A DNA stretch of 64,000 bases, taken from positions 604,511 to 668,510 of the forward strand of contig MU001687.1 of the NCBI GenBank assembly GCA_010093515.1, given 5' to 3'. This document shows positions 43,548 through 54,524 of the stretch, piece by piece. A model generated the notes under the pieces. The model had not been told where the DNA came from and ran no database searches. It saw only the letters and a list, made by a program, of their open reading frames with translations. The translations under genes were made by a program, and so were the position numbers. The first letter of the stretch is position 1. Each line of letters starts with the position of its first letter. This DNA is from Lineolata rhizophorae. Its lineage: Eukaryota; Ascomycota; Dothideomycetes; Lineolatales; Lineolataceae.

Positions 43548-45160
43548 AGCCTTCTTTTTCTCAAGGAAGCGGCGCTGGCGCCCGACTGGAGCGCAGTCGG
43601 ACTGGGGTGTGGTGTGCGGAGACTTACGGACCCCGGTTTATCAACCGTGCCTGGGCGCGATGGCGGGTCCCACGATCTCGAAAATTGGCGCAGTCGAGGT
43701 GGAGTCGATGCTACCTGGCGTGGGAGCGGTCGTGGGAGAAACGACGCGCGCGCGCAAATGCGGTGGCGGAGGGTGATGTTGCCGGTTGCGGATCGCGGTG
43801 GTTGGCGCGGGCTCGACCTAGCCAGGGCGCAGTCGCAGATCACGTGCCGACAGAGAGCAGTGCCACGTGCCCGCTGGCTTGGCGCGGCAATCCTTGGGTG
43901 GCGTCCGGAGTTTAGCACATGCAGCAGCCTGAGATTGGCGTCGGTCTATAGCTTTACCAGGGTAGTACGCCCAATGTGTGATGTTGCCCTCGGGCGTAGC
44001 AGAAGTGTGCCACGCGCGGATGACTGCAGCTGGGGCCTGGCCAGCCAGAGGCGCAGTTACGGCGCCACGACGAGCGCACAGATGCCAGAGCACATTGCTC
44101 ACGGGATGTGTGTAAGAGAAGCCCCTTTGGCCAAGAGCAGTGTGATACGCCCGAGTGGCCGGCGGGGGCCATCTTCAGACGCGGCACGCCAAGCGGCAAG
44201 CACTGTGAAACTGTTCTGATGGCGGCCGCGTCTGCCGTGCCGCGAGAATCGGACCATCATTCAGTCTGGCCGCGTGCTTTTATTTACACGTCCGTAGGCT
44301 ACGGCATGGTCCCCAGCGGGCTAGAGTCCGTAAACATCAACCCCGCGGCGATGATCCAGGGATCCCCGTTTAGCGCCAGGCCCGAGGGTGGCGGGGTATG
44401 CCTTTTGAACGCCGTACCGCCTCGACCTCTTCCGCTTCAACCGCGCACTTCTCCGCGGCCCGGTGAAGCGTTGAAGGGCCCGGCATGGATATTAACCTGC
44501 CGCCCACGAGTGCTCGTAGGGGTTTCTCGCCAGGACGAAGGGCAGGAGCAGCAGAGATGCCGCCCAACGCAGGTCTTCATCGGACGGCGGGCTCCAGGTA
44601 AAGTCCTGCTCGCTGCCAAGGCCGGCGCAGCACCGAACGGATGCCGAAGAGGGCACGAGTCCCACAATTCTCGCGCTGGGGGTGAATGAATAGCCGTGTA
44701 AACCTATGTAGGTAGGCAACGGGGGAAACGGGAGGGTGGATGCGTGGTGTTTAAGACCCGGGATTGGGTATCTGCGCGGAAGTCCCCGGGGAAGCGTCTG
44801 GTGTAGGCGCAGCACCGGTGAAGCAATTATTACTGCCCCTAAGAAGGACAAGGCCCATTCTTTGAGCCGTAAGGCGCACCCAATGGGGAAAGCTACGGCG
44901 AGTCTTTTTCGCGTTTTCATCAGCGCATCAGTCATCTCGCTCCCCGCCCCGGCACCCTTACAAAACCCCTCCAAACGCCGATAGTCTCATCGCACAGCCT
45001 TCAAATACATCCCGCTCCCAAGCCGCACTCCCCCCACCGCCGTTCCCACTCACTCCCTCCCTCCCCACCAGCAACAGAGGCACGCCGCTGAATCCCTCTT
45101 CTTGCCCTCACTTCTGCGCTCCATTCTTGACCTGTTGATCAGATCACCAGCCACGCAATC
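43548..45160. other. Divergent promoter region, RBM42-like / 6PGDH
   Basis: 1.6 kb without a supported gene. Two CACGTG palindromes lie at 43841-43846 and 43864-43869, about 300 bp upstream of the RBM42-like ATG. The final 150 bases before the 6PGDH start are C/T-rich. Open frames up to ~190 codons occur on both strands but lack any recognisable domain. Confidence 0.5.
43841..43869. promoter_or_regulatory. Paired CACGTG palindromes
   Basis: Two exact CACGTG boxes are spaced 23 bp apart. Such boxes are bound by bHLH factors of the Cbf1 type in fungi. They lie nearer the RBM42-like gene than 6PGDH; which gene they serve is not known. Confidence 0.4.
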
Positions 45161-46984
45161 ATGACCGCAGTGTAAGTTTCGCAGCCTCTGCCCCACCTCG
45201 CCATCGCGTCACCCTTTCCCTTCGCCTTCAAGCCCCTCTAATCCGACGCGATGCCGGTGGCTGGGATCCGCTCGTCGCGGGCGCCGCAAACAGCGTGCGC
45301 TTCGCACGGGAGGATTCGAAATCGAGGCCGCGAAAAAGATCCTTACTGACATGCAGCGCGCGTCTCGCCCGTCTCGCCGTGGGCGGCGGGCCGGCGACGC
45401 CGCATCCCGAGCCCAGCGGAGATTTCGGCCTCATCGGCTTGGCCGTCATGGGCCAGAACCTTATCCTCAACGCGGCGGACCACGGCTTCACCGTCGTGGC
45501 CTTCAATCGCACCGTCGCCAAGGTGGACCGTTTCCTCAACGAGGAGGCCAAGGGCAAGAGCATTGTCGGCGCCCACAGCATCCAGGAGTTCATCCAGAAG
45601 CTCAAGAAGCCCCGCCGCATGATGATGCTCGTCATGGCCGGCAAGCCCGTCGACGACTTCATCGAGCTGCTGCTCCAGGGCGGCGCCGAGCCCGGCGACA
45701 TCATCATCGACGGCGGCAACTCGCATTTCCCGGACACAAACCGTCGCACCCGTTACCTGTCCGAGAAGGGCATTCGCTTTGTGGGCACCGGCGTGTCCGG
45801 CGGCGAGGAGGGCGCCCGCTACGGCCCTTCGCTCATGCCTGGCGGCAACGAGGAGGCCTGGCCTTACATCAAGAGCGTGTTCCAGTCCATCGCCGCCAAG
45901 AGCGACGGCGAGCCTTGCTGCGAGTGGGTGGGCGACGAAGGCGCCGGTCACTACGTCAAGATGGTGCACAATGGCATCGAGTATGGTGATATGCAACTCA
46001 TTTGCGAGGTAGGCGGAAGAGAGAAGAGGTCGATGGGTATCGGCATCTGACACAGTTGCAGGCGTACGACATCATGAAGCGCGGCTTGGGTATGTCGCAA
46101 AAGGAGATGGGCGACGTCCTCACGTCGTGGAACAAGGGCGTCCTCGATTCTTTCCTGATCGAAATCACGCGCGACATCATGTACTATACCGACGACGACG
46201 GCTCGCCGCTGCTCGAGAAGATTCTCGACTCGGCCGGCCAGAAGGGTACGGGCAAGTGGACGGCCATCAATGCGCTGGACCTTGGCATGCCCGTCACCCT
46301 CATCGGCGAGGCCGTCTTTGCCCGCTGCCTGTCGTCCCTCAAGGCCGAGCGCGGCCGCGCCTCCAAAGTGCTGGAGGGTCCGACCCCGAGCTTCACGGGC
46401 AACCGCGCGGAGTTCTTGGAGAACCTCGAGCAGGCGCTGTATGCGTCCAAGATCATTTCTTACGCCCAGGGCTTCATGCTCATGCAGGATGTAAGTGGAC
46501 GAACGAGAGGCGGTGGGACCGACGCTAACGGTCGATCGACCAGGCCGCCAAGGACTACGGCTGGAAGCTGCACAAGCCCGAGATCGCGCTCATGTGGCGC
46601 GGCGGCTGCATCATCCGCTCCGTCTTCCTCAAGGACATCACCAAGGCGTACCGCGCCAACCCGGATCTCGAGAACCTGCTCTTCGACGACTTCTTCAACA
46701 AGGCGGTGCACAAGGCGCAGCCAGGCTGGCGCGACGTGGTATCCAAGGGCGCCCTTTGGGGCATCCCAACGCCGGCCTTTTCGACGGCGCTGTCGTGGTT
46801 CGACGGGTACCGCTCGGCCAACCTGCCGGCCAACCTGCTCCAGGCCCAACGCGACTACTTCGGCGCACACACGTTCAAGATCAAGGCGGAGCACGCCAGC
46901 GACAAGTATCCCGAGGGCAAGGACATCCACGTCAACTGGACCGGCAGGGGAGGCAACGTGTCGGCGTCGACGTACACGGCATGA
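45161..46984 (+). CDS. gnd1: 6-phosphogluconate dehydrogenase, decarboxylating
   Basis: Exons are 45161-45171 (11 nt), 45417-46008, 46062-46490 and 46544-46984, giving 490 aa, the normal length. The tiny first exon encodes Met-Thr-Ala and part of Val; the 245-nt first intron then joins to Gly-Asp-Phe-Gly-Leu-Ile-Gly-Leu-Ala-Val-Met-Gly-Gln-Asn, the NADP-binding GxAxxG region. The signature Ile-Ile-Asp-Gly-Gly-Asn-Ser-His-Phe-x-Asp is followed by Gly-Thr-Gly-Val-Ser-Gly-Gly-Glu-Glu-Gly-Ala-Arg-x-Gly-Pro-Ser and the catalytic Lys-Met-Val-His-Asn-Gly-Ile-Glu-Tyr. It converts 6-phosphogluconate to ribulose-5-phosphate with NADPH release in the oxidative pentose phosphate pathway. All junctions keep phase. 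An in-frame ATG upstream of exon 2 would give a wrong N-terminus. Confidence 0.96.
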
Positions 46985-48444
46985 GCGGTCGTTCGAGAGG
47001 GAGTGGAGGTTTTGGGGTGAGGCCGCGGCCCGCCCGTGCAGGGTCCGAGTGGAAGGGCGCGCTTGCCTGCACCTGGCAACACCAAACGGGCACTGTCAGC
47101 GAGTAGCAGTTGCGGCCGCGAGGCATACATAGGATCAAACCTCTGGCATTCGGTTGGTAGACAAATTGAAAAATCGAGAATTCACGCGTCTTGGTGGGCT
47201 GTGATTGGCCGAATTGCGGGAGGGCGCGGCGCGGGGCCGGGTGATGCGATGAACGAACAAAAGCTGCTGAGGGCCGCTCCCCACGCGGGCGCCCGCAGTC
47301 CGCACGTGAGAATGCGTGAAATGGCCCCCGAGCCATTAGACGTCGAGCGGCTCCGCGTCGTCTCACCGCCTGTCGAGCTCGTCGTGAAGGCTTTGGGACG
47401 AGGAGGCGGCCGGCGCGGTGCTGGTTGGCGTAGGCGGGCGCTGGCCGCGCGAACTGGCGGAGCACCCCCTGCCGGGCTGGGGCCCGGGGGCGGCGCGGCG
47501 GGCCAGTCAGAGGCGGCGGGCGGCAAGCGCAGCCGCGGCCGGCGACGTCGACGTGGGCCCGGCCACTCGGCGCCCATCATCGGTCGACTGTCGTGGCAGT
47601 CGTGGCAGGCGTTCCTGCCTTTTCTTTCATCACCCGCCGCGATCCTGACGCCGCCCTGCCCTCTTCTCTTCCTCCCTTCCCTCCCCTCCCTCTCCTCTCT
47701 CCTCTCGCCTTTCTTCCGAGTGTACAATTCCACGGGCTGCAGGTTTTTCTTTTCCCCCCCGGCCCTCGGCACGCTTTTCTTACTCCTTCCCTTCGGTCGC
47801 TCCTTTCTCTTCTTTTGCGAGGCCGGCGGGAGCAGTTAATTACGGTGGCCAAGACCGAGAGCCAGCGCCGATCGTGAGAAGCGTCATTTCCAGCTTCTCA
47901 GAAGCGGCGGCAACATAGCCGACGGCTGCCGAAACGGCTCAATCGCTTTCGAAGCAGAGCCTCAAGTTTCCGCGAAGCTCGCCCCGGACGCCAACTCATC
48001 ACCGGGCGTCGCCACGCCGACGCTTGTCTCGGATCCGACAGCTCACCCAGCTCACGGCGTTGCCAACGCAGCATCGCGGAGCCTGATTTTGCGGTTGTCG
48101 AACGCCTGCAATACAAAAGCTGGAAGCCCGGTCGGTTCTGCCGGAGAAATAGAGGCCTAGATCTCCTCGTCCCTCGAACGCATTTGCCAATTGTGCGCCC
48201 GGCGGCGCAAGGGATCGGCGACCCGGAGCAACGGTCCAGTTCGACGGCATCTCCAGCGCTCGTCTGATTTGTCGGGCCTGTCGCAAACCCTAGGTCCGGG
48301 CTCCAGCGACCAGCGCCTCGGGCGACCAATTGCGACGCCTGCACCGCCACGGCCGAGTCGATATAAGAATAAGAGGAGCTCCCAGGGCGCACGAGGCCGA
48401 GCCGAAAAGTTGAAGCTCCGCCAGGGCGAAGGACGCTAGAGACG
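46985..48444. other. Intergenic region, 6PGDH to LSM12
   Basis: 1.46 kb with a CACGTG box at 47303-47308, a pyrimidine-rich tract at 47630-47760 and a TATA-like ATATAAGAATAAG near 48361, about 80 bases before the LSM12 ATG. Large open frames here follow the GC bias and show no domain. Confidence 0.5.
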
Positions 48445-49422
48445 ATGGCTACGGAAACGGGCTCGAAGCGCCACTCGACGGCGAGCAAGGTTGCCACGCC
48501 GCGCATTCCGGAGATGAACACGTTGGATGCTGCGTTGGTCAAGGCGGTCGGGCTCCGGTGAGTGTTTGCATCCTGCGGGGGCCCACCATTGGGTTGTTTC
48601 GTTCAGCCCGGCGGCGGCGCGTCATTGGACGCGGCCGGAGCGATGGCGTCCAATGGACCACGAGGCCGAACTCTAGTTCTTCGGTCGCCTCGAATAGCGC
48701 GCTCATGTTAGTTTCTCTCTCTCTCGCAGGGTCAAAGTCACGACCTCGGCTTCCGGCAAAACCCTCGAGGGCACCCTCTTTACCGCCTGCGCCATCACCA
48801 ACTGCATCGCCATCAACACCGCTCCCGTCCCACCCGCCACGACGCCTAGCTCGACCTCGGCATACTTTCCCGGCGACTACCACATCATCCCGGTGTCCCA
48901 GATCCAGAACATCTTGGTCGGTGGCGGGGGCGGAGATGCCGCCGCCGCCGCCAAGGCCGGCGCAAGCGCGGCCGACGGTGTGATGCAGCCCCTCAGCCGC
49001 ATGGAGATGGACGCGTTGAGGAAGCGCGCGGAGGACGCCCTGCGCGACCTCAAGAAGAAGGAGGAGCAGCGCGGCAGGAACGTCACGCGCGAGGCGCAGG
49101 AGGTTTTCGATTTCATGAGCATGCGGTAGGTCTCGCTGGTCCTTTGTTCGTCGCAGGGCCGCTAACCTGGTGGAGCCTTCCGTCCCGCTGGCACGGACAG
49201 GATATCATCGTCAACGATGCCGTCATCATCAAGCCTCCGTACAACGACTCCAACTGCGTCTGCCCGCCGGACAAGCAAAGGGACCTCGACCAAGTCCGCA
49301 AGCACCTCGCGGGCTTTTATGCCAAGAAGAAGGTGGCCACGTCCGCCGGCGCCGCCGCGAAGCAGCAGGGAGGGAACCGTCCTGGCGTCGCCACGCCAAT
49401 TCCGCCGCGCAAGGGCGGTTGA
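48445..49422 (+). CDS. lsm12: LSM12-type protein (Lsm-like plus anticodon-binding-like AD domain), 251 aa
   Basis: Exons are 48445-48557, 48730-49125 and 49176-49422. The N-terminal Lsm-like part contains Val-Gly-Leu-Arg-Val-Lys-Val-Thr-Thr and Leu-Glu-Gly-Thr-Leu-Phe-Thr-Ala. The AD domain includes a helix ending Glu-Val-Phe-Asp-Phe-Met-Ser-Met-Arg and, after intron 2, Leu-Pro-Ser-Arg-Trp-His-Gly-Gln-Asp-Ile-Ile-Val-Asn-Asp-Ala-Val-Ile-Ile-x-Pro-Pro-Tyr. The last acceptor (GTGGAG) is unusual, but it is the only AG in the intron that keeps phase and restores the family's Leu-Pro-x-Arg-Trp motif; a CTAAC branch site lies 10-14 bases before it. By family knowledge LSM12 associates with ataxin-2/Pbp1 in mRNA regulation; the role in moulds is little studied. 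Confidence 0.87.
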
Positions 49423-50781
49423 GCCGGCAACGGCGGGCCATCAGACCGTGGTGGAGCTAGGGCTAGTTGGAATACCTAACTCAAGCTTGCGGCCTCGAGC
49501 GATGGTCGAGATGCACATGGGACCAATAAAAAGGCTTTACATAGTATCAACTGGCGTTTCGGAGCGAGTGCGTGGGCCGTGCGCGCGTGCCTGGCGTTTG
49601 CTATTCTGTGTACGCAAGACATGGATATCCCCATTTCCACCTAGAGATAGGTCTGGATATGGCTCCGCCTAGCGGAGCAATTTTCGTCGGAGTTTCGAGC
49701 CGTGTAGCTGTCAGTGTGACGTGATATTTGCATCGTGACTTTGCCATGCTAGAGGTGGTTCTATTTGTGATGCGGTGCGTTGTCTCGATGGATGTCTCTC
49801 GTGGATATTAAGGTCACGTGAAGAAGAGCGTGCTGGAAAGGTAATTGAATCTCCGAAGCTAGGTGTGCCTTGCAATACCGTTAAAAACTACCGTCTACGG
49901 TTTGTAGGTTCGATTTGGACATTTGTAGACGAAATGCTTCGATGGTGTGAAGCCGCGCTTACTACTTTAATGATGGCCGAACCAGTTTTGATCCTTTTGT
50001 GGTCTAATACGCTACACCGCGAGCTCTGCTACAACAAAGTCCACTTGAGCATTTGTTAGAGGCATTGAAAAACTACAATCTCATCGTGTTATGGTTGTGA
50101 TATGAGCTAGGTAGCTCTATCGTACCCTCTTAACAGTATTAGCAGCTACTAGCAGCACAGATTAAAACGAAGTTGCAACCATGGTAACAGCAGTCACTTG
50201 TTATTACGAACGCTATTAAGAAAGTTGGAGGCACATTGTGTTTTCACGCCTATATGACGTGAAGCATTTCTGGTATTCTAGTAGCCTTGTTCTCATGTTG
50301 TCTGCATTTTAGGAAGGCTACGACAAATCAAATCGTATTAGTTGGGCCGGTTAACGATAGATATACCATAGTAGTTCAAGCGTCGTCAGAGTCCCAAGAT
50401 TACTGCTGACCATACAGATGGTCCAGTGAGGTGATGGCCGTCAAAATGATGTTACGAGAGTCCACGTAGTGTTTGACATATTAGGGCAGTTAACATCACG
50501 TACGCATTTAGAAGACGTTCCGTAGAAGAGGGGGAAACCACGTTGTTTTGAAGTCTATGAACTCCCTCACGCCATGCCATGCCGTCCGTTGGGACTCCAT
50601 CCCGTCTCGTCTATTCGAGATAAGCTATGATCTCAAAGCAAAACATTACAACATCAGAATCTACCACTTACCGCCACCGTCCAATCTCATCTGCCGTAAG
50701 CGGTCGCGAGCCAAAGTGGTGCAGCCGCACAAAGCAGGCGCTCACGCCGACGGGAAAGAAAACCTAGACGTAGACGTAAAA
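49423..50781. other. Convergent region containing an AT-rich island
   Basis: After ~250 bases of LSM12 3' flank the composition falls to about 40% G+C (49700-50690) and all reading frames are broken. A TCACGTGA palindrome lies at 49814-49821. The right edge abuts the 3' end of the IMPase gene. No intact mobile-element coding sequence or tRNA is recognisable. Confidence 0.55.
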
Positions 50782-51798
50782 TTATGACTTTGACGCATGC
50801 TTCTTCCCGAAAACAAACTTTCTCTCGCCCATGTGCCTCCAGATCTCTTCGACGACCTCCTCGCGGCCGCCGGAAGCACCGCGCACGGCCAGGTAGAGGC
50901 GGCCTTCGACGGTCGGGTCCCAGTCGCCGGGGTTGGCGCTCGCCATGAGTCCGCCGGCTTCCTCCACGATCAGCCAGCCGGCCGCGACGTCCCATGCCCA
51001 GCAGCCGCCCTCCCAAAACGCGTCGATGGTGCCGGCGGCGACGTAGCAGAGGTCGAGGGCCGCGGAGCCCGAAGAGCGCACGCTGTGGCACATTGCGCCG
51101 CCGGTGGCCTGCGCCGAGAGGAGCTTGATCGCCATACCGGTGCGGAGCTCCCAGTTCGGACCCTGGCGCTCCGAGCCCCATTCGAGGGCGACGAGGCAGC
51201 CGTTGAGGCCGCGGGAGAGCGCGGGCGGCTCCGGCCCGCTCGTCGGTAGCGAGTGGACCGACCCGTCGGCGTACTCGACGGTGGCGCCGAAGCCGCGGAT
51301 CGCCGAGTACAGCTCGCGGCGGAACGGGTTGAAGACGACGCCGACGACGGGCTTGCGCTCGATGGCGAGCGCGAGGCTGACGGCGCAGTTGGGGAAGCCG
51401 TGGATGAAGTTGAGGGTGCCGTCGATGGGGTCGCACACAAAGGTCGGGCCGTCGCCGAGCGTCTGGCCCGCCTTGGAAGTCTCTTCGCCCAGGAAGTCGA
51501 AGGACGGGTACTTGGTGGTCAGGCGGTCCAGGACCATCATCTCGACGGCCTTGTCGCATTCGGTGACGCGGTCCGCGCTGTTGCGCTTCGTGTCCGAGTC
51601 CTCGCGGACGGACGGGTCGGCGGCGCGCATCATATCGCCGGCGACTTGGGCGACGGAGACGAGCGTATCACGGATCTCGTGGAAGTCATAGGTGGGTTCG
51701 AACGCATCCATGACGGTGCCGGTCGGAGAGGACATTTGAGACGCGTTTGCTTCGGCCTCGTTCATCCGCGTGTAGATCGGACGAAGCGGGCCGCTCAT
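50782..51798 (-). CDS. Inositol monophosphatase family phosphatase, 338 aa
   Basis: Single exon. Metal/substrate motifs are Phe-Leu-Gly-Glu-Glu-Thr (Glu105-Glu106), Asp123-Pro-Ile-Asp126-Gly-Thr-Leu-Asn-Phe, and near the C-terminus Trp-Glu-Gly-Gly-Cys-Trp-Ala-Trp-Asp-Val-Ala-Ala-Gly. These fit a Mg-dependent, lithium-sensitive IMPase fold. The substrate may be myo-inositol-1-phosphate; QutG-like proteins of quinate clusters share the fold, but no quinate genes are adjacent, so I prefer IMPase. The first ~35 residues are hydrophilic and non-conserved; starts at Met12 or Met30 are also possible. It is G+C-rich throughout, unlike the AT-rich island on its 3' side. Confidence 0.92.
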   Translation of the reverse strand: MSGPLRPIYTRMNEAEANASQMSSPTGTVMDAFEPTYDFHEIRDTLVSVAQVAGDMMRAADPSVREDSDTKRNSADRVTECDKAVEMMVLDRLTTKYPSFDFLGEETSKAGQTLGDGPTFVCDPIDGTLNFIHGFPNCAVSLALAIERKPVVGVVFNPFRRELYSAIRGFGATVEYADGSVHSLPTSGPEPPALSRGLNGCLVALEWGSERQGPNWELRTGMAIKLLSAQATGGAMCHSVRSSGSAALDLCYVAAGTIDAFWEGGCWAWDVAAGWLIVEEAGGLMASANPGDWDPTVEGRLYLAVRGASGGREEVVEEIWRHMGERKFVFGKKHASKS

Positions 51799-54524
51799 GA
51801 TGGGAATGAGGTTGATCGGGGTTCGAGGTCGGAAGGGTGAGGTATAGTAGAAGATGGGCTTTGGAGGAAGATGAATGGAAGGGCAGGCCCCGGGTGCGGT
51901 CGTTTGTCGACAGACCTATATCTGACCTAGGCAGCCGCTCGCGAAGCTAGGAACGCGCCTTCCGTGCCTGGACAAAGTGAAGTGTAGCGGCTCGCGCACC
52001 AATGAGAATGAGACTCGAGTGAAGCCGCTGGGCTTCCCGCCCTTATTGGCGCCGGTTGCAACGACACGCCAACCAATTGCAGCCACTCCGGCGGACTTGC
52101 ACAGACGCCCACGACTACGAGGTGAATCGCGAGATCATTCTGAGAATAAGCCGCTTGCGTGCCGGGTACGAGATTCAGAACGCTCTCCGGCCAAGCTGGA
52201 CTCCGGAAGGCGCGCTGGGGCGAAGTCAATTGAGCGAGAGCGGTTCAGAACGGTCGGCAGGCCTGCCTCTTATACGGGTTGAGACCTACAACGCGCACGA
52301 TATCGCCCGGCGCGAGGGCCTAGGCCCTGGCGATCACCGAGAGGCCTGGAAATCCGCGCTATGGGATAGCTACAGGAAGATGGGTCCGTTGGGGCAAGCT
52401 ACGGATGAGACGGCCTACGATGACGGAAGGAGAGCTGCTCGAGGCACATGGTTCAGACCAGGGAAGCACCCGGCACATGCAGAGAGGTCCACCAGAACGA
52501 CAGCAAAGGCAGAGCGCGTTTCGGCCCTTCTTTTGGCTGCGTACTACGAACGTTGACCTCGGATGCTTGGGAGCGGAGGTCAGACTCTGGAATAGGAAAG
52601 GCGGGAGACTCGACCTGGGAGAATGGATCGAACCGCACCCAGCAACTGGAATTAACGGCGAACGCTCCACTACGCGCACACCTACCTCGTGTCAGTTCCT
52701 GCCGCCATCAAGCGGGATCGGAGGAGGTGGTGGGACTGCGGCGGGACCGCTCGAGGCCGATGGCAAGAGCGACGTCGCAAGCCGGCTAGCCTGGAGAGGA
52801 ACGACGGAAGCTCCTACGACCGGACGAGAAGAAGGGACGAGACGATCCCCGCAAGCACAGCATCGGCGCAGTAGCTCCAGCGGCCGGCGCGGTACATGGC
52901 ACGTACCCAGGGCGGCGTCCGCGAACGCTGGTTGGAAGCGCCGCCGAGCATGTGCTTCGGGCCAGGGACCTGGATGGGCGCATCTCCGAGAGATTCCGAA
53001 GCCGGAACGAGCCATGCGGGGCGCGAGCGTCCCCGTTCGATAGCGACGATAAGATTGCAGAACGACGCCGCGACGAGTGAGACCCGACGGCCGCCGGCCT
53101 CTCCCCAGCGCCATCCGGCTCAGGACGAGGCGACAGCTTCTTATACACACGTCGCACCGCGCGCAAAGCTGCAGGCGAGCCCATGACCAGACCGACTCGC
53201 GAAACGGCTAGCTAGGGCTGCGGCGGGACGGCTTTCCACGCGGTGCCATGCATATGGATCATGGATTCCCCTATCGTGGACCTGGACGCCGACACCGACA
53301 ACGGCACAGCGGCTGACGATCCGAGTCAGGGCGCTCGCCAAGGACCGCTGTCGGACGAGGGCCCGCGACGCCCGTGGTGGCCTGGAAATCGGCGCGTCGG
53401 AGGCCAAAGGCGCCCGGCGTCCACTGACTGGCTCCTGGATAGGAGAAGTGCAGAAGAATCAGGTGCTATCGGTCGAGGCAACGACGAGGTTGTGGCCAAG
53501 GCGAGTGCGCGCGCTGCTCGTGGGCTGCGCGGCGCGGATCGGCCCTCACACAGGCGGGACGTGCTTCTCCAGCTTACACATGTGCTCCGTACATATGTAT
53601 GTATGATGGCGGGCGCCAGGGTCCGCGACGGGTCGGCCGGGGTGCGACTTTCCCTCGAGGCTCGAGAAGGGCTTCCGCGCCGCGGACGGATGTGCATAAC
53701 AGAGGGCGATATAGGCGTGCGGCCGTTCAAAAGGGCCCACGCGCTCTGACTGGCGCACCCGTCTACCCGGCTTGTTCCAAAACCCTCTCTCTCGCTCTTT
53801 GCCAGGTCCTTCCTTCTCCCGCCGTCTTCTGCCCGTGGTCCGCGGAAACGCCGGAGGTCCGCGCGGAGATTGGGCGGACGCTCGCCGTTAAAGCTTCTCT
53901 TATTGCAGCTACCTAATTACGGTTCCTCTGCGCGTGCGTCGTTGCACGGGGCCCGTCCGCGGTCGGATCCTGCTCGACCGGAAGGCGTCGTGAGGCGCCA
54001 GCTCAGCGCACGCTGGCGCCAGGCGCCCCCGTCCGTATCGCGCTTGGTTTAGCCGCAGGCTCGCCCGTCTGCCAGACGTACGGAGCACATATGTTCGCTT
54101 TATTAACGCCTCCACGTGATTTATCAATTATACTTTCTGCCCTGAGGCGCGGCCGGAGCCACCTAGCCACCATCCCACAGCGATGCGACGGCCAACCAGA
54201 TGCTCCCGTGGCTTCGGGACGACGCGGCCGCCGCCAAAAGGTCGCCCAGGCAGCCCGAGGCCGTTTGCTGGTTGCTTTTTAACCCTGGGCTTTCTCCAGT
54301 CCCCGCCGCCCGCCCGCCGCCTTGATTCTCTTTCTAGGGTTCCGAGCTCGTCGGTCCTTGTTGGTCTGCCCTCTGCCAACAGATCGCCTCCTTGATGCGG
54401 TTATCGCCCTGGCTCGCAGCTGCGGCTCCTAAGACTCTTGTCGCCTTGGCATCAAGCCCCAGGAGGGAATAAATACCTCTATTCTGCAACCCCCCCCTCC
54501 CCCCGCTACCCCTGCCGACGACAC
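51799..54524. other. 2.7 kb GC-rich region without recognisable genes
   Basis: Between the divergent IMPase and SDR genes. GC-rich and full of medium-length open frames (up to ~210 codons) on both strands, none with a recognisable domain, good start context plus splice structure, or signal peptide. The last ~60 bases hold a weak TATA-like ATAAATA (54469-54475) and a C-rich leader for the SDR gene. A CACGTGA box lies at 54113-54119. Confidence 0.5.

Noticed and set aside
43224-44219. 331-codon plus-strand frame covering the RBM42-like 5' end and its promoter
   Set aside because: It overlaps the supported minus-strand gene and has no recognisable motif, signal peptide or splice structure.
49880-50060. 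Possible tRNA-like box (GTAGGTTCGATTT) in the AT-rich island
   Set aside because: It only partly fits a B-box, and I could not fold acceptor, D and anticodon arms around it.
52405-53043. 212-codon plus-strand frame in the GC-rich empty region
   Set aside because: It is low complexity, Arg/Gly/Ser/Thr-rich with no conserved-looking block. The opposite strand is similarly open, so coding is not supported by eye.
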